From Cohnella hashimotonis (GTDB lineage Bacteria > Bacillota > Bacilli > Paenibacillales > Paenibacillaceae), in contig NZ_JAGRPV010000001.1 of NCBI RefSeq assembly GCF_030014955.1, positions 1,240,001 through 1,304,000 on the forward strand: DNA of 64,000 bases. The letters run 5' to 3'. A program made the position numbers and the translations under genes. The notes below the pieces were generated by a model. The model searched no databases and was not told where the DNA came from. It worked only from the letters and a program-made list of their open reading frames with translations. Shown here in pieces: positions 53,801 through 60,824 of the stretch. The first letter of the stretch is position 1. The number at the start of each line of letters is the position of its first letter.

Positions 53801-55115
53801 AATAGTGGACGCCGGAGTAGCCCTTGGGCAGACGGAAGGTGAGCGTATTGCCGGTCGTGGCGGTCACGGGCTGCGAAACGATCAGATTGTTGGAATCGAA
53901 CTTCAGCACGCTATCGATGCCGATGTACAGGTTGGCCGTCATGCTTCGCTGCGCGATGTTGCCGACATTGGCCACGTTGAACGTATAAGTGAGCGTATCC
54001 CCGGCCATGTAAATTTGATTCTGGTTGACGGTATAGTCGATTGGCTTACCCGTTACGACAAGCCGCGGCCGTTCCGCGGCGCGGTTGATCAGATCGGTCT
54101 TGGTCAGGAAGGCGGTCGCGGTGTTAATGTTGGAATCGCCGACGAAAATGACATTGCTTTTGTTCGAAGTCGGGACGAACGGAGTCGGGGAACCAGTAAG
54201 GGAAGTCGCATAGGGCGAGAGTCCCGCCTTCAGGATGCCTGCCGTATTCTGATAAAGGGCGCCGCTGCTCGACGAGGCGCTGGTCTGCTGGCTATAGACG
54301 ATGACGGGCAGGCCGCGATCGATGTAGTAGTCCTTCAGTTCTTTGAATTTCAAGTTCGTGATGTCGTTCATGATGCTTTTCGTATCGTGGTTCTGGCCGC
54401 TGGTGGAGACGAGCGTGGCATTGTAGGCGCCTTTGCCGATGTAGATCGCGTCGTACCGGCCGTCGAGCTCGTCCCGCTGCGCGACGAACTGCTTCATCCG
54501 GATAGAGTCGATCTTAATCACCGGATCGTTGTAGCTGCTTAAGATCGGCATGAGATCCGACGTACCGTCGTCGGTAATCTCGAGCACGCGGATTTCTTGT
54601 TTGGACGAAGCAGGAGAGACGTCGGTGATCGTAAATTTTTGTTTGGCATCGGTTGCGGTATCGCTGTTGGCTTTGATCGTAACCGTAGCATTGGCGCTGT
54701 TGTTGCTGGCAGAGGTCGTCAGGAACTTGCCGTTCGAGAGCGACTTGAATGTAAATGCGGTACCCGAGGCCTCTTTCTTGAAAGTTTCCGTGATTTTTAC
54801 CGCCGTTGCACTGGCAGCCAGATCGTTGGTCCCGTTGGCCGTGACGAGCATGCCGTTCGATTGTGCGCGAAAAGACACGGTGCCGTCGCCCCAATCGGTC
54901 ATGATGAATCTGGCCGCCGTCCCCGTTCCAAGCTGCAATTGCGTTCCGTTAAGAATGACGTTCTGAACGCCGTTGTTCGGCGTCGTTCCGGCGAGCGTCA
55001 CTACCGAATACGTAGCTGCATGCGTGTGGGCCGGACCGAACGCCGTGACCGGCACGCCTCCGAAGATTAAAACTGCCGTTAACGCCAAGCTCAACCATTT
55101 CCGAACTCGCGACAT
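47805..55115 (-). CDS. Giant secreted protein: beta-trefoil-like, DUF5057-like and Ig-like (BIG2) repeats
   Basis: The 2436-residue protein has a clear signal peptide (basic start, hydrophobic core near 8-25, cleavage likely after HAA). A fascin/ricin-like beta-trefoil region follows (about 38-165, with NGMLVTANG and NGKFLTTSA). Next is a DUF5057-like region (about 170-690, IRVLEITDDGTSDL, GYYDMLIFGFAD, DDDDSWNHYYTY), then BIG2/Ig-like domains. These include at least 12-14 copies of a roughly 89-residue unit (LTW-DEAGK, A-G-VTG, V--Y). The end (TPGMDTNNHGEDKY) has no LPXTG, SLH or membrane anchor. GGGGGAG precedes the ATG. It lies antiparallel inside the pilus locus. I infer an adhesin or matrix protein. 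Confidence 0.82.
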   Translation of the reverse strand: MSRVRKWLSLALTAVLIFGGVPVTAFGPAHTHAATYSVVTLAGTTPNNGVQNVILNGTQLQLGTGTAARFIMTDWGDGTVSFRAQSNGMLVTANGTNDLAASATAVKITETFKKEASGTAFTFKSLSNGKFLTTSASNNSANATVTIKANSDTATDAKQKFTITDVSPASSKQEIRVLEITDDGTSDLMPILSSYNDPVIKIDSIRMKQFVAQRDELDGRYDAIYIGKGAYNATLVSTSGQNHDTKSIMNDITNLKFKELKDYYIDRGLPVIVYSQQTSASSSSGALYQNTAGILKAGLSPYATSLTGSPTPFVPTSNKSNVIFVGDSNINTATAFLTKTDLINRAAERPRLVVTGKPIDYTVNQNQIYMAGDTLTYTFNVANVGNIAQRSMTANLYIGIDSVLKFDSNNLIVSQPVTATTGNTLTFRLPKGYSGVHYWKLELVDQGSKLKDIQSGVLRFRDELTKINVLQILPSSGDTSSLLKSNNMNQSYLKTDDYDITIKTMTMSTFNSSGYKTLNGYYDMLIFGFADSYNSSASIDKTAADAVNAYIATGQSVMFTHDTVYQGSSNWISYFQTATGQLSPMTNMGLNAPSPSTTTKKVNEGLLTRFPFNISSVITQVNTTHDQYFGLKLEDPKLIPWYNITGGPRDDDDSWNHYYTYSYGNVTYSGTGHTNANFPDWEQRLFVNTMYRAFIGSNHAPIVNISTPTNYADTGKIIPSYNKILLSYTAQDYDVIDRSLSTAVTFKYRKNTTDAWTEKQVKAYSDVKTGDVVTESYDNPLPDGGDLVIYVTAKDKSGASTPQMVTTKVVKVTANVDLSRTLSANVVNNQIEKNVPFTMTYTITPKSIPFQNGINADDLVIKNFKLDEKLPVNLEVLVADTSPLLLNPAVSGTLAAGYRLTGSLADIQYRLSQDGRSFVADPVSFTVKVTPKQNGSYLLDNSYLNFTDFYVNGAIVTKDIERSLQFQPYQVQAVTKMASLSLSDTIIAKGDESKLTPVIGPDDTSNKTLTWTSDRPDLVTVDAAGIIKGIAEGTAKITATATDGSGLTAVSNVTVVVPGINIVGPNTVNVDDTINLEAKLILANETLTGLTWSVGSGQSAIGELGNGADEMKKILTGVNAGPIDITVVATTSKGKTYTKTYRVTVIQPIQLTLPADIHIGLGTEWKRDLWNAALGVTPEASKAGIQSYTTWTSGDAATVEAGANNGVVIGKKTGSAKVDASYQKNPKTTPVTASTRVTVVDLSLPEQVTLGKGKTLDVKALVGAAPSEVSAAVMNRLTWSDEAGKDFASVGAATGIVTGTATGIENVTVTYRQTDGGPVVIQKTIQVNVVDIDGPASVTIGKGKSLDLKSVITALPSSMSDTMLTNLTWRDEAGKSFASVNAAGIVSGADTGSEDITVEYRTVPGGPVIASRTIKVQVVALAGPEEVEVGLGGTIDLKKLISGAPAELSAELLGKLYWSDESGKTVASVTAAGIATGLAPGWETVTVAYKETPDGPVITEWQIKVNVISLGGPAQVTVGKGRTLTVKDLIEALPSNLSSQVLSHLEWSDEAGKSYASVNAAGVVTGIAAGSELVTAAYRPAPNVPVVTSWTIKVNVVDLGGPASVIVAEGGTLNLKALLTVLPATYDAEVRGHLVWTDEAGKEFASIAGTGIVTGKQAGIETVTASYKETANGPVIASWDIQVQVVKLGGPTQVIIAKDGTINLKDQITVLPAGLTNDVKSHLTWTDEEGKEIASVDAATGIVKGLAPGAEKITATYKDADGRVIAVWEIVVNVVLLEGPTETVVIKGGEPADLSGLLVVTPASLKNEVLTHLVWTDENGKSNAAVDANGKVTGLAAGEETIKAEYKPVADGPVVSTLSIRVHVIEASMTGSVTLSSTGSATVQLADTDHLKVNGSGDRQRFIDGLSWSVKNGDNYAYLNDKGQVTAKAPGVASALAEYKLPGSNQVLWSQQVKVNVVELTGRDVTVTLGLTRNLLGDLTRGPVALRSEIEGHLTWAVESGLDKLSISAAGVVTGERSGTQKAMAIYTPSDGSPQIRAEFSVNVVPVELELPPTFTMLLDTQYNLSDKLGIKPIGDKTAVLPFVTWSDTNGNKVVTLNQSGVLTAHEVGTETVTAVYANSSSKDEAAQAQTQIRVVSIAFPDVIEIGLGADPRDLKDDLTIAPDSMKDEILEHLTWQDEPGKDIVDVDDNGLATGVELGEEKITLIYKPSDGSPDIPVYTTVKVLPIALGLSKKLTIKRNGSTDLSALLPPDLDADVKKNLYWSITGNESTLADNEAEDDKKSGVLTATTAGTAIVKATYKKSGKEIVSKTFTIYIVELSLPPKIELTLSNPVVNYSLLNGNKGNLSILPSTPQDLRDSIVRKLQWIDFPEINVLTISSAGVVTPVETGIELVKVLYAPPADSPLIGDPIEASTTFVVNKSTTPGMDTNNHGEDKY
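49497..51395 (-). repeat. Seven regular 267-bp Ig-like repeats in the giant gene
   Basis: The landmark LGGP/LEGP codons recur about every 267 bp (near 49780, 50045, 50312, 50579 and on), giving seven regular 89-residue units. More diverged copies lie on both sides. Confidence 0.8.
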
Positions 55116-55279
55116 GGTTTTTCTCCCCCTAGTGGTTATACTATGTAAGTTTCATTGATGGTTGGATTAAATAGGATGCTAGACCTAGAACCTTCCGAAC
55201 CGATTTTACCATATTCTTCTGAAAAAAAACTGAACAATTTTTGTGTCGTTATTTGGGTTATTATGGCACAAAATGCTGC

Positions 55280-55309
55280 TTGTCTTTTCATTATGCGGCG
55301 ATATATAAT
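55280..55309 (+). promoter_or_regulatory. Sigma-A promoter of the pilB operon
   Basis: TTGTCT (55280-55285), 18-bp spacer, TATAAT (55304-55309), leaving a leader of about 110 bases. The divergent gap 55116-55426 also holds TGGTAAAAT on the minus strand (near 55203-55211), a possible extended -10 for the giant gene. No c-di-GMP riboswitch was recognisable. Confidence 0.65.
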
Positions 55310-55426
55310 CCTTCTGAGAAAAAAATTGGAAAACTGTCGGTAAGTATCATTTATTTCACTGGAAATTTACATGCGTTTAACACATATAAATGCAGGACTA
55401 TAGGACTATGGTTTGGGGTGACCGGG

Positions 55427-57094
55427 TTGGCGATCGTGAAGAAGAGATTGGGAGACTTGCTGGTCGAGAGCCAGATCATCTCCGAGGCGCAGCTTCAGGA
55501 AGCGCTCCAGGAGCAGCGCAAGACCAAGCAGAAGCTGGGAGACCTGCTCATCACGCAGGGGTACATCAACGAACAGCAGCTGATCGAAGTGCTCGAGTTC
55601 CAGCTCGGCATCCCGCATGTCAGCCTCTTCAAATACCAGATCGAGCCATCCATCACGCAGATTCTTCCCGAAGCGCTGGCGCGTCGATATCAGGCGATCC
55701 CGATCCAAAAGGAAGGCGGCAAGCTGCTCGTCGCGATGGCGGATCCGCTCGATTACTTTGCGATCGAAGAAATGCGGATGAGCACGGGATTCCGCATCGA
55801 GCCCGCCATCACGAGCCGGGACGAGCTCAATCGAGCGATCGCCCGTCACTACGGCTTGCAGGACTCGATGAGCCAGATCATGGGCGAGCTGCCCACGACG
55901 CAGGAAGAGATCCGCGAGACGGAGATTACCAACGAGGATTCTCCCGTCGTGCGACTGGTCAACCAGATGATCCAGCAAGCGATGCAGCTGCGGGTATCGG
56001 ACATTCACGTCGATCCGGGCGAGGCGAGCGTATCGATCCGTTACCGGCTGGACGGCGTGCTGCGGACGGAGCGGACGATTCCCAAGCAAATGCAGGGCTT
56101 TATCACCGCTCGTCTCAAGATCATGGCCAGATTGAATATCGCCGAGCGGCGCCTGCCCCAGGACGGACGCATGAAGATGACGTTCGACAACCGTACGATC
56201 GATATCCGGGTGTCCGCGCTGCCGACAATTCACGGGGAAAAAATCGTGCTGCGGCTCCTCGATCTCAGCACCGGGGTGAAGTCGATCGACCTGCTCGGAT
56301 TCGGAAAACGCAATCAGGCTATTTTCCGGGAAATGATCGAACGCCCTTACGGCATCTTGCTCATCACCGGACCGACCGGCAGCGGCAAGACGACGACGCT
56401 TTACTCGGCGCTTAACCATTTGAACCAGGAATCCGCCAATATCATCACCGTCGAAGATCCGGTCGAGTATCAACTAGAGGGCATCAACCAGGTTCACGTC
56501 AACCCGACGATTGGTTTGACTTTCGCGGCCGGCCTGCGCTCCATCCTGCGTCAGGACCCGAACATTGTCATGGTCGGCGAGATCCGGGATACGGAGACGG
56601 CGGAGATTGCGATTCGCGCTTCCCTCACGGGCCATCTCGTGCTGTCCACGCTGCACACCAACGACGCGATCAGCACGGTGACCCGGCTGCGCGACATGGG
56701 CGTCGAGCCGTATCTCGTCGCTTCGTCGCTGATCGGGGTCGTCGCCCAGCGTCTCGTGCGCCGCATCTGTCCGGAATGCAAGGCCGAGCAGACGCCGACC
56801 GAGCAGGAGACGATGCTGCTCAGAGGACGCGGCTTGCAGGTGGACAAGCTCTACGCGGGCAGAGGCTGCGGCAACTGCAACAAGACGGGCTACCGGGGAC
56901 GCGTCGCCATTCACGAAGTGCTGGGCATGAACGACACGCTCCGCCGGATGGTCTCGGAAAATGCAACTGTTGAAGAGCTTAGAAACGCTGCGGCGGAGCA
57001 AGGTATGATCACCCTGATGGACGACGGCTTCGCCAAGGTGCTCGGCGGCATCACGACGCTTCAGGAAGTAATCCGCGAGACCGTCGCCTATTAG
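55427..57094 (+). CDS. pilB: Type IV pilus assembly ATPase PilB
   Basis: This protein of about 555 residues powers pilus extension. The N-terminal GSPII_E domain has KKRLGDLLVESQIISEAQLQ and GYINEQQLIEVLEFQLGIP. The ATPase has HVDPGEASVSIRYRLDG, the Walker A motif TGPTGSGKTTTLYS, GEIRDTETAEIAI (Walker B) and HTNDA (His box). A zinc site of two CxxC pairs (CPECK, CGNCN) lies near the end. The open frame extends to 55241, but the promoter at 55280-55309 excludes that start. I prefer the TTG at 55427 with GGGGTGA before it; GTG at 55418 or 55436 is possible. pilT and pilC follow closely. Confidence 0.9.
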   Translation: MAIVKKRLGDLLVESQIISEAQLQEALQEQRKTKQKLGDLLITQGYINEQQLIEVLEFQLGIPHVSLFKYQIEPSITQILPEALARRYQAIPIQKEGGKLLVAMADPLDYFAIEEMRMSTGFRIEPAITSRDELNRAIARHYGLQDSMSQIMGELPTTQEEIRETEITNEDSPVVRLVNQMIQQAMQLRVSDIHVDPGEASVSIRYRLDGVLRTERTIPKQMQGFITARLKIMARLNIAERRLPQDGRMKMTFDNRTIDIRVSALPTIHGEKIVLRLLDLSTGVKSIDLLGFGKRNQAIFREMIERPYGILLITGPTGSGKTTTLYSALNHLNQESANIITVEDPVEYQLEGINQVHVNPTIGLTFAAGLRSILRQDPNIVMVGEIRDTETAEIAIRASLTGHLVLSTLHTNDAISTVTRLRDMGVEPYLVASSLIGVVAQRLVRRICPECKAEQTPTEQETMLLRGRGLQVDKLYAGRGCGNCNKTGYRGRVAIHEVLGMNDTLRRMVSENATVEELRNAAAEQGMITLMDDGFAKVLGGITTLQEVIRETVAY

Positions 57095-57111
57095 CGAGAG
57101 GGGAACAAACG

Positions 57112-58167
57112 ATGACAGCAGTGATGAAGAGCCGCATGCTAGACTTGCTGCGGGCGGCGCACGAGGCCGGCGCGTCCGACCTGCATATCTCGGTCGATTC
57201 GCCCCCGATCCTGCGGGTGAACGGCAAACTGCAGCCGGTCGGCGAAGATAAGGTAACGGCTGAAGAGGCGGCGGATATGGCGAGAGCGCTGATCGACGAG
57301 GAGCAGACGGAGCGCTTCGAGCGAGCCGGCGAAATCGACTTTTCCTATGAACTCGAGGGATTGTCGCGCTATCGGGTGAACGCCTACCGCCAACGTGGCA
57401 AGGTCAGCATCGCGGTGCGGACGATTCCGACGCAGATTCCGACGCTCGAACAGCTGCAGCTGCCGCAGATTTTGAGCACGCTCGCCGCCAAGCCCCAAGG
57501 GTTGATCTTGGTCACCGGCCCGACCGGCTCAGGCAAGTCCTCGACGCTGGCCGCGATGATCAAGTACATCAACACACACGAGAAAAAGCACATCGTGACG
57601 CTGGAGGACCCGATCGAGTACTTGCACGGTCACGGCTCGTCGATCATCGATCAGCGCGAGGTCGGCAGCGACACGAAGAGCTTCGCCAACGGGCTCCGCG
57701 CCGCGCTGCGGCAAGATCCTGACGTCATCCTCGTCGGAGAAATGCGGGACTTGGAGACGATCTCAGCCGCAGTGACTGCCGCAGAGACCGGGCATCTCGT
57801 GTTCGCGACGCTGCACACGACCGATGCGCCGCAGACGATCGACCGGATCATCGACGCGTTCCCCGGCCATCAGCAGGGACAGATTCGCGCCCAGCTCGCG
57901 GCGGTGCTCGTCGCCGTTATCTCGCAGCGGCTGCTGCCGCGTACGCAGAACCGGGGCAGAGCCTGCGCCACGGAGATTCTGGTCAATACGCCGGCGGTAG
58001 CGAACTTGATCCGTACGGAGAAGATCCATCAGATCAAGAGCGTCATGCAGACCGGCAGACAGCTTGGCATGCATACGCTGGAGAACTCGATCAAGGAGCT
58101 GCTTCAGGCAGGTGCCGTGGAGCCGGCGTACGCACGGGCTTATCTGGCTGAGTCGGGTGTGCTCTGA
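57112..58167 (+). CDS. pilT: Type IV pilus retraction ATPase PilT
   Basis: The 351-residue ATPase has the PilT features: SDLHISVDSPPILRVNGKL (near 22), Walker A GPTGSGKSSTLAAM (near 139), ILVGEMRDLETI (Walker B, near 208) and ATLHTTDAPQTIDRIID (His box and PilT motif, near 230). It also has the C-terminal AIRE-like retraction motif in altered form (IRTEKIHQ). It would depolymerise the pilus to drive twitching. It starts 17 bp after pilB with AGAGGGG upstream, and its stop overlaps the pilC start (TGATGG). Confidence 0.92.
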   Translation: MTAVMKSRMLDLLRAAHEAGASDLHISVDSPPILRVNGKLQPVGEDKVTAEEAADMARALIDEEQTERFERAGEIDFSYELEGLSRYRVNAYRQRGKVSIAVRTIPTQIPTLEQLQLPQILSTLAAKPQGLILVTGPTGSGKSSTLAAMIKYINTHEKKHIVTLEDPIEYLHGHGSSIIDQREVGSDTKSFANGLRAALRQDPDVILVGEMRDLETISAAVTAAETGHLVFATLHTTDAPQTIDRIIDAFPGHQQGQIRAQLAAVLVAVISQRLLPRTQNRGRACATEILVNTPAVANLIRTEKIHQIKSVMQTGRQLGMHTLENSIKELLQAGAVEPAYARAYLAESGVL

Positions 58168-59375
58168 TGGCGGATTTTCTCTATCAGGTTCGCAGTCAGA
58201 CCGGACGGCAGATCAAGGGCAAGCTGTCGGCCTCGAGCAAGTCGGCGGCGATGGACGAGCTGCGCAAGCGCAACCTCGTCGTTCTCTCCCTCAACGAGCA
58301 GAAGAGGACCTTTCTCAACACGGACATTTACATCGGCAATCCGGTCAAGCACCAGCACTTCATTATCTATTGCCGGCAGTTCGCCACGCTCATGCGCGCA
58401 GGCGTCAGCATCGTCGAGGCGACGGCCATCCTGGCCGAGCAGACCGAGAGCAAACCGCTCAAAAAAGCGCTGCTGGACGTGCACACGGGGCTGTTGAGGG
58501 GCGTGTCGTTCTCTCAGTCGGCCGGCGAACACAAGAAGATTTTTCCCGCCATCTTCCTCAGCATGATTCGCGCGGGCGAAGAGACGGGCGATATCGAAGG
58601 CACGCTGGAGCGGCTGGCCAAGTTCCTGGAGAAGCAGCATGTCACCAGGGAAAAAATCAAGTCGGCGATGACGTATCCGCTTGTCGTCGGCGTGCTGGCG
58701 ATCGGCGCGGTCGTCTACCTGCTGAAGGCGGTCGTGCCGCAGTTCGTGACGATGTTCGAATCGATGAACGCGAAGCTACCGGCGATCACGCTCATGGTGC
58801 TCGCGCTCAGCAAGTCGATCGAGCATCAATGGTACCTGTGGCTGCTCGGCGCGATCGCGCTTGTCGTCGCTTATCAGGTAGCCAAGCGTACTGGCAACGG
58901 ACGGTACTGGATCGACTACGGCAAACTGAAGGTGCCGATCTTCGGCAAGCTGGCGCAAAAGGGCGCGATCGCGCAGCTGACCCGCACGCTGTCCTCGCTG
59001 TATGCGAGCTCGGTGCCGGTTCTCCAATCGCTGCAGATCGTCGAGGACCTCGTCAACAACGTCGTCATCGGTGGTTACATCCGCAAGTCCGCGGATTCGC
59101 TCCGTCAGGGCAATCCGTTGTCCGAGCCGCTTAAGCAATCGTGGGTATTTCCCCCGATGGTCACCCAGATGATCTCCATCGGCGAAGAGACCGGCGCGCT
59201 CGACCAGATGCTGGAGAAGGTCGCCGACTTCTACGAGATGGACGTCGAGAACACCGTCGACCGGCTCAAGTCGCTGCTCGAACCGCTGCTGATCGTCTTC
59301 CTCGCGGCGCTCGTCGGAACCATCGTCGCGGCGATCATGCTGCCTATGTTTACGCTGTATGGGCAGATGGGTTGA
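58167..59375 (+). CDS. pilC: Type IV pilus inner-membrane platform protein PilC
   Basis: The 402-residue protein has two GspF domains (about 60-190 and 265-390), each with the family pattern (FCRQFATLMRAGVSIVEA-like, then FLSMIRAGEETGDIEGTLERLA; later MISIGEETGALDQMLEKVADF). There are three membrane helices, the last near the C-terminus. PilC anchors the assembly ATPases and guides pilin subunits. It overlaps pilT by one base and is followed after 111 bp by the major pilin gene. Confidence 0.92.
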   Translation: MADFLYQVRSQTGRQIKGKLSASSKSAAMDELRKRNLVVLSLNEQKRTFLNTDIYIGNPVKHQHFIIYCRQFATLMRAGVSIVEATAILAEQTESKPLKKALLDVHTGLLRGVSFSQSAGEHKKIFPAIFLSMIRAGEETGDIEGTLERLAKFLEKQHVTREKIKSAMTYPLVVGVLAIGAVVYLLKAVVPQFVTMFESMNAKLPAITLMVLALSKSIEHQWYLWLLGAIALVVAYQVAKRTGNGRYWIDYGKLKVPIFGKLAQKGAIAQLTRTLSSLYASSVPVLQSLQIVEDLVNNVVIGGYIRKSADSLRQGNPLSEPLKQSWVFPPMVTQMISIGEETGALDQMLEKVADFYEMDVENTVDRLKSLLEPLLIVFLAALVGTIVAAIMLPMFTLYGQMG

Positions 59376-59486
59376 TGCGAGTTGTGGGAAGACGTTTGAA
59401 AGATTGCAGAAAAAAGTTGTCCATGCGTCATCAGGCGCTAGAACATATAGATTTTATAAAATGAATGAAAAGCGGAGGGATTGGAA

Positions 59487-59975
59487 ATGAGAACGGCTGT
59501 AATGAAGCGTCTCGGCAAGGCGAAGGAAGATCAAAAGGGTTTTACGCTGATCGAGCTTTTGGCGGTAATCGTGATTCTGGCGGTTATTGCGGCGATTGCT
59601 GTGCCGTTGATCGGAAACATTATTAATAAGTCGAAGAAAGATTCGGATATTGCTACTGCTCGTCAAATCTATGACGCAGCTAGATTATACGTAACTTCTG
59701 AAGAGGCCGGAGTATTTCCAGATACCATTAAAATTGTTGGTACTAAGAATTCTTCTGGTGTAATTACTGAAAAAGGGTTAATTGTCAATGGTTATTTGGA
59801 TGCAGACATTGTTCTTCCAAGTAGTAAAGAAAAGATAGTTGGTGGTACGCTGACATTTACGAGCGGGCAGTTAGATAAAGTAACGATTGTAGCGGGAACT
59901 GGAACTAAAGAAGAAACTTGGGAGTTTGCAGGTGCCGATGTAATTAAGGGTGAAGGAACAGGCGTGAAGAAGTAA
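59487..59975 (+). CDS. Major type IV prepilin (PilA-like)
   Basis: The 162-residue prepilin has a charged leader ending DQKG, cleavage before Phe19, Glu23 at +5 and a long hydrophobic helix (FTLIELLAVIVILAVIAAIA). The head domain has no cysteines. The first 150 bp share the GC-rich style of the neighbours, but the head coding region is AT-rich: I count 91 G/C in 240 bases at 59641-59880 (38%), against 42 in 60 (70%) at 57121-57180 in pilT. I chose ATG 59487 with GGAGGG 8 bp upstream. Its position between pilC and pilD and the hairpin after it suggest it is the main pilin. Confidence 0.88.
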   Translation: MRTAVMKRLGKAKEDQKGFTLIELLAVIVILAVIAAIAVPLIGNIINKSKKDSDIATARQIYDAARLYVTSEEAGVFPDTIKIVGTKNSSGVITEKGLIVNGYLDADIVLPSSKEKIVGGTLTFTSGQLDKVTIVAGTGTKEETWEFAGADVIKGEGTGVKK

Positions 59976-59986
59976 CTTATAAAATT

Positions 59987-60016
59987 AAAGGAACCGGCCC
60001 CACCGGTTCCTTTTCT
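59987..60016 (+). terminator. Hairpin after the major pilin gene
   Basis: AAAGGAACCGG pairs with CCGGTTCCTTT (to 60013), followed by TT. It may end most pilin transcripts, with read-through into pilD. Confidence 0.8.
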
Positions 60017-60047
60017 CTAACTAACCTCGAAAGCGACTATCGCCATC

Positions 60048-60806
60048 ATGACGATTCTTCTATATATATACCTGTTCGCGCACGGCGCGGTGCTCGGTTC
60101 GTTTTACAACGTCGTGGCGCTGCGCGTGCCTGCTGGCGAGTCTATCGTCTCGCCGCCGTCGCGCTGTCCGCGATGCGGGACACGGCTCAAAGGCCGCGAT
60201 CTCATCCCGATCGCGAGCTGGCTGCTGTCGCGCGGCCGATGCCGCCATTGCAAGGCGCAGGTATCGCCGCTGTATCCGCTCGGCGAAGCCGCGACGGGGC
60301 TGCTGTTTGTCTGGGTATATGCCAGCTTCGGTTGGAGCCCGGCAGCGATCATTGGGCTGCTGCTCGTCAGCCTCTGCGTCATCGTGACCGTGTCGGATCT
60401 GGCGACGATGCTCATTCCGAACAAGGTGCTGCTATTCTTCGCACCGCTTCTAATTGCAGCCTGCCTTTTGCTCCCATACGACATCCCTTGGTGGAGTCAT
60501 CTGCTCGGCGCGGCAGCCGGCGGCGGTGTCCTGCTGCTCGTCGTGATTGTCTCGAAAGGCGGGATGGGGCTCGGGGACGTCAAGCTGTTCGCGGTGCTAG
60601 GCTTTGTCGTCGGACTGCCGAATACGGTCGTGGCGCTCGTCGCTGCTTGTCTGGCCGGTACGCTGGTCGGCGGCGCGCTGCTCGCAACCGGCATCGTAAA
60701 ACGCAAGCAGCCGATACCGTTCGGACCTTTCCTGGCGCTGGGCGCATGTCTTGCTTACGGCTACGGCAGTGACGTGATCGATTATTATTTATCTTTATTT
60801 ACCTGA
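60048..60806 (+). CDS. pilD: Prepilin peptidase/methyltransferase PilD
   Basis: The 252-residue membrane enzyme cuts the prepilin leaders and N-methylates the new end. It has the N-terminal cytosolic domain with two CxxC pairs (CPRCG, CRHC) and the two catalytic aspartates in TVSDLATMLIPN (near 117) and GMGLGDVKL (near 177). There are about seven or eight hydrophobic helices. The ribosome site is weak. It lies 72 bp after the pilin gene, past the hairpin. Confidence 0.92.
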   Translation: MTILLYIYLFAHGAVLGSFYNVVALRVPAGESIVSPPSRCPRCGTRLKGRDLIPIASWLLSRGRCRHCKAQVSPLYPLGEAATGLLFVWVYASFGWSPAAIIGLLLVSLCVIVTVSDLATMLIPNKVLLFFAPLLIAACLLLPYDIPWWSHLLGAAAGGGVLLLVVIVSKGGMGLGDVKLFAVLGFVVGLPNTVVALVAACLAGTLVGGALLATGIVKRKQPIPFGPFLALGACLAYGYGSDVIDYYLSLFT

Positions 60807-60824
60807 ACGGGGCGTGACTCACAA

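Noticed and set aside
55310..55426. Possible c-di-GMP riboswitch in the pilB leader
   Set aside because: Such riboswitches often control pilus genes, but none of the conserved GEMM-I sequence blocks could be found here.
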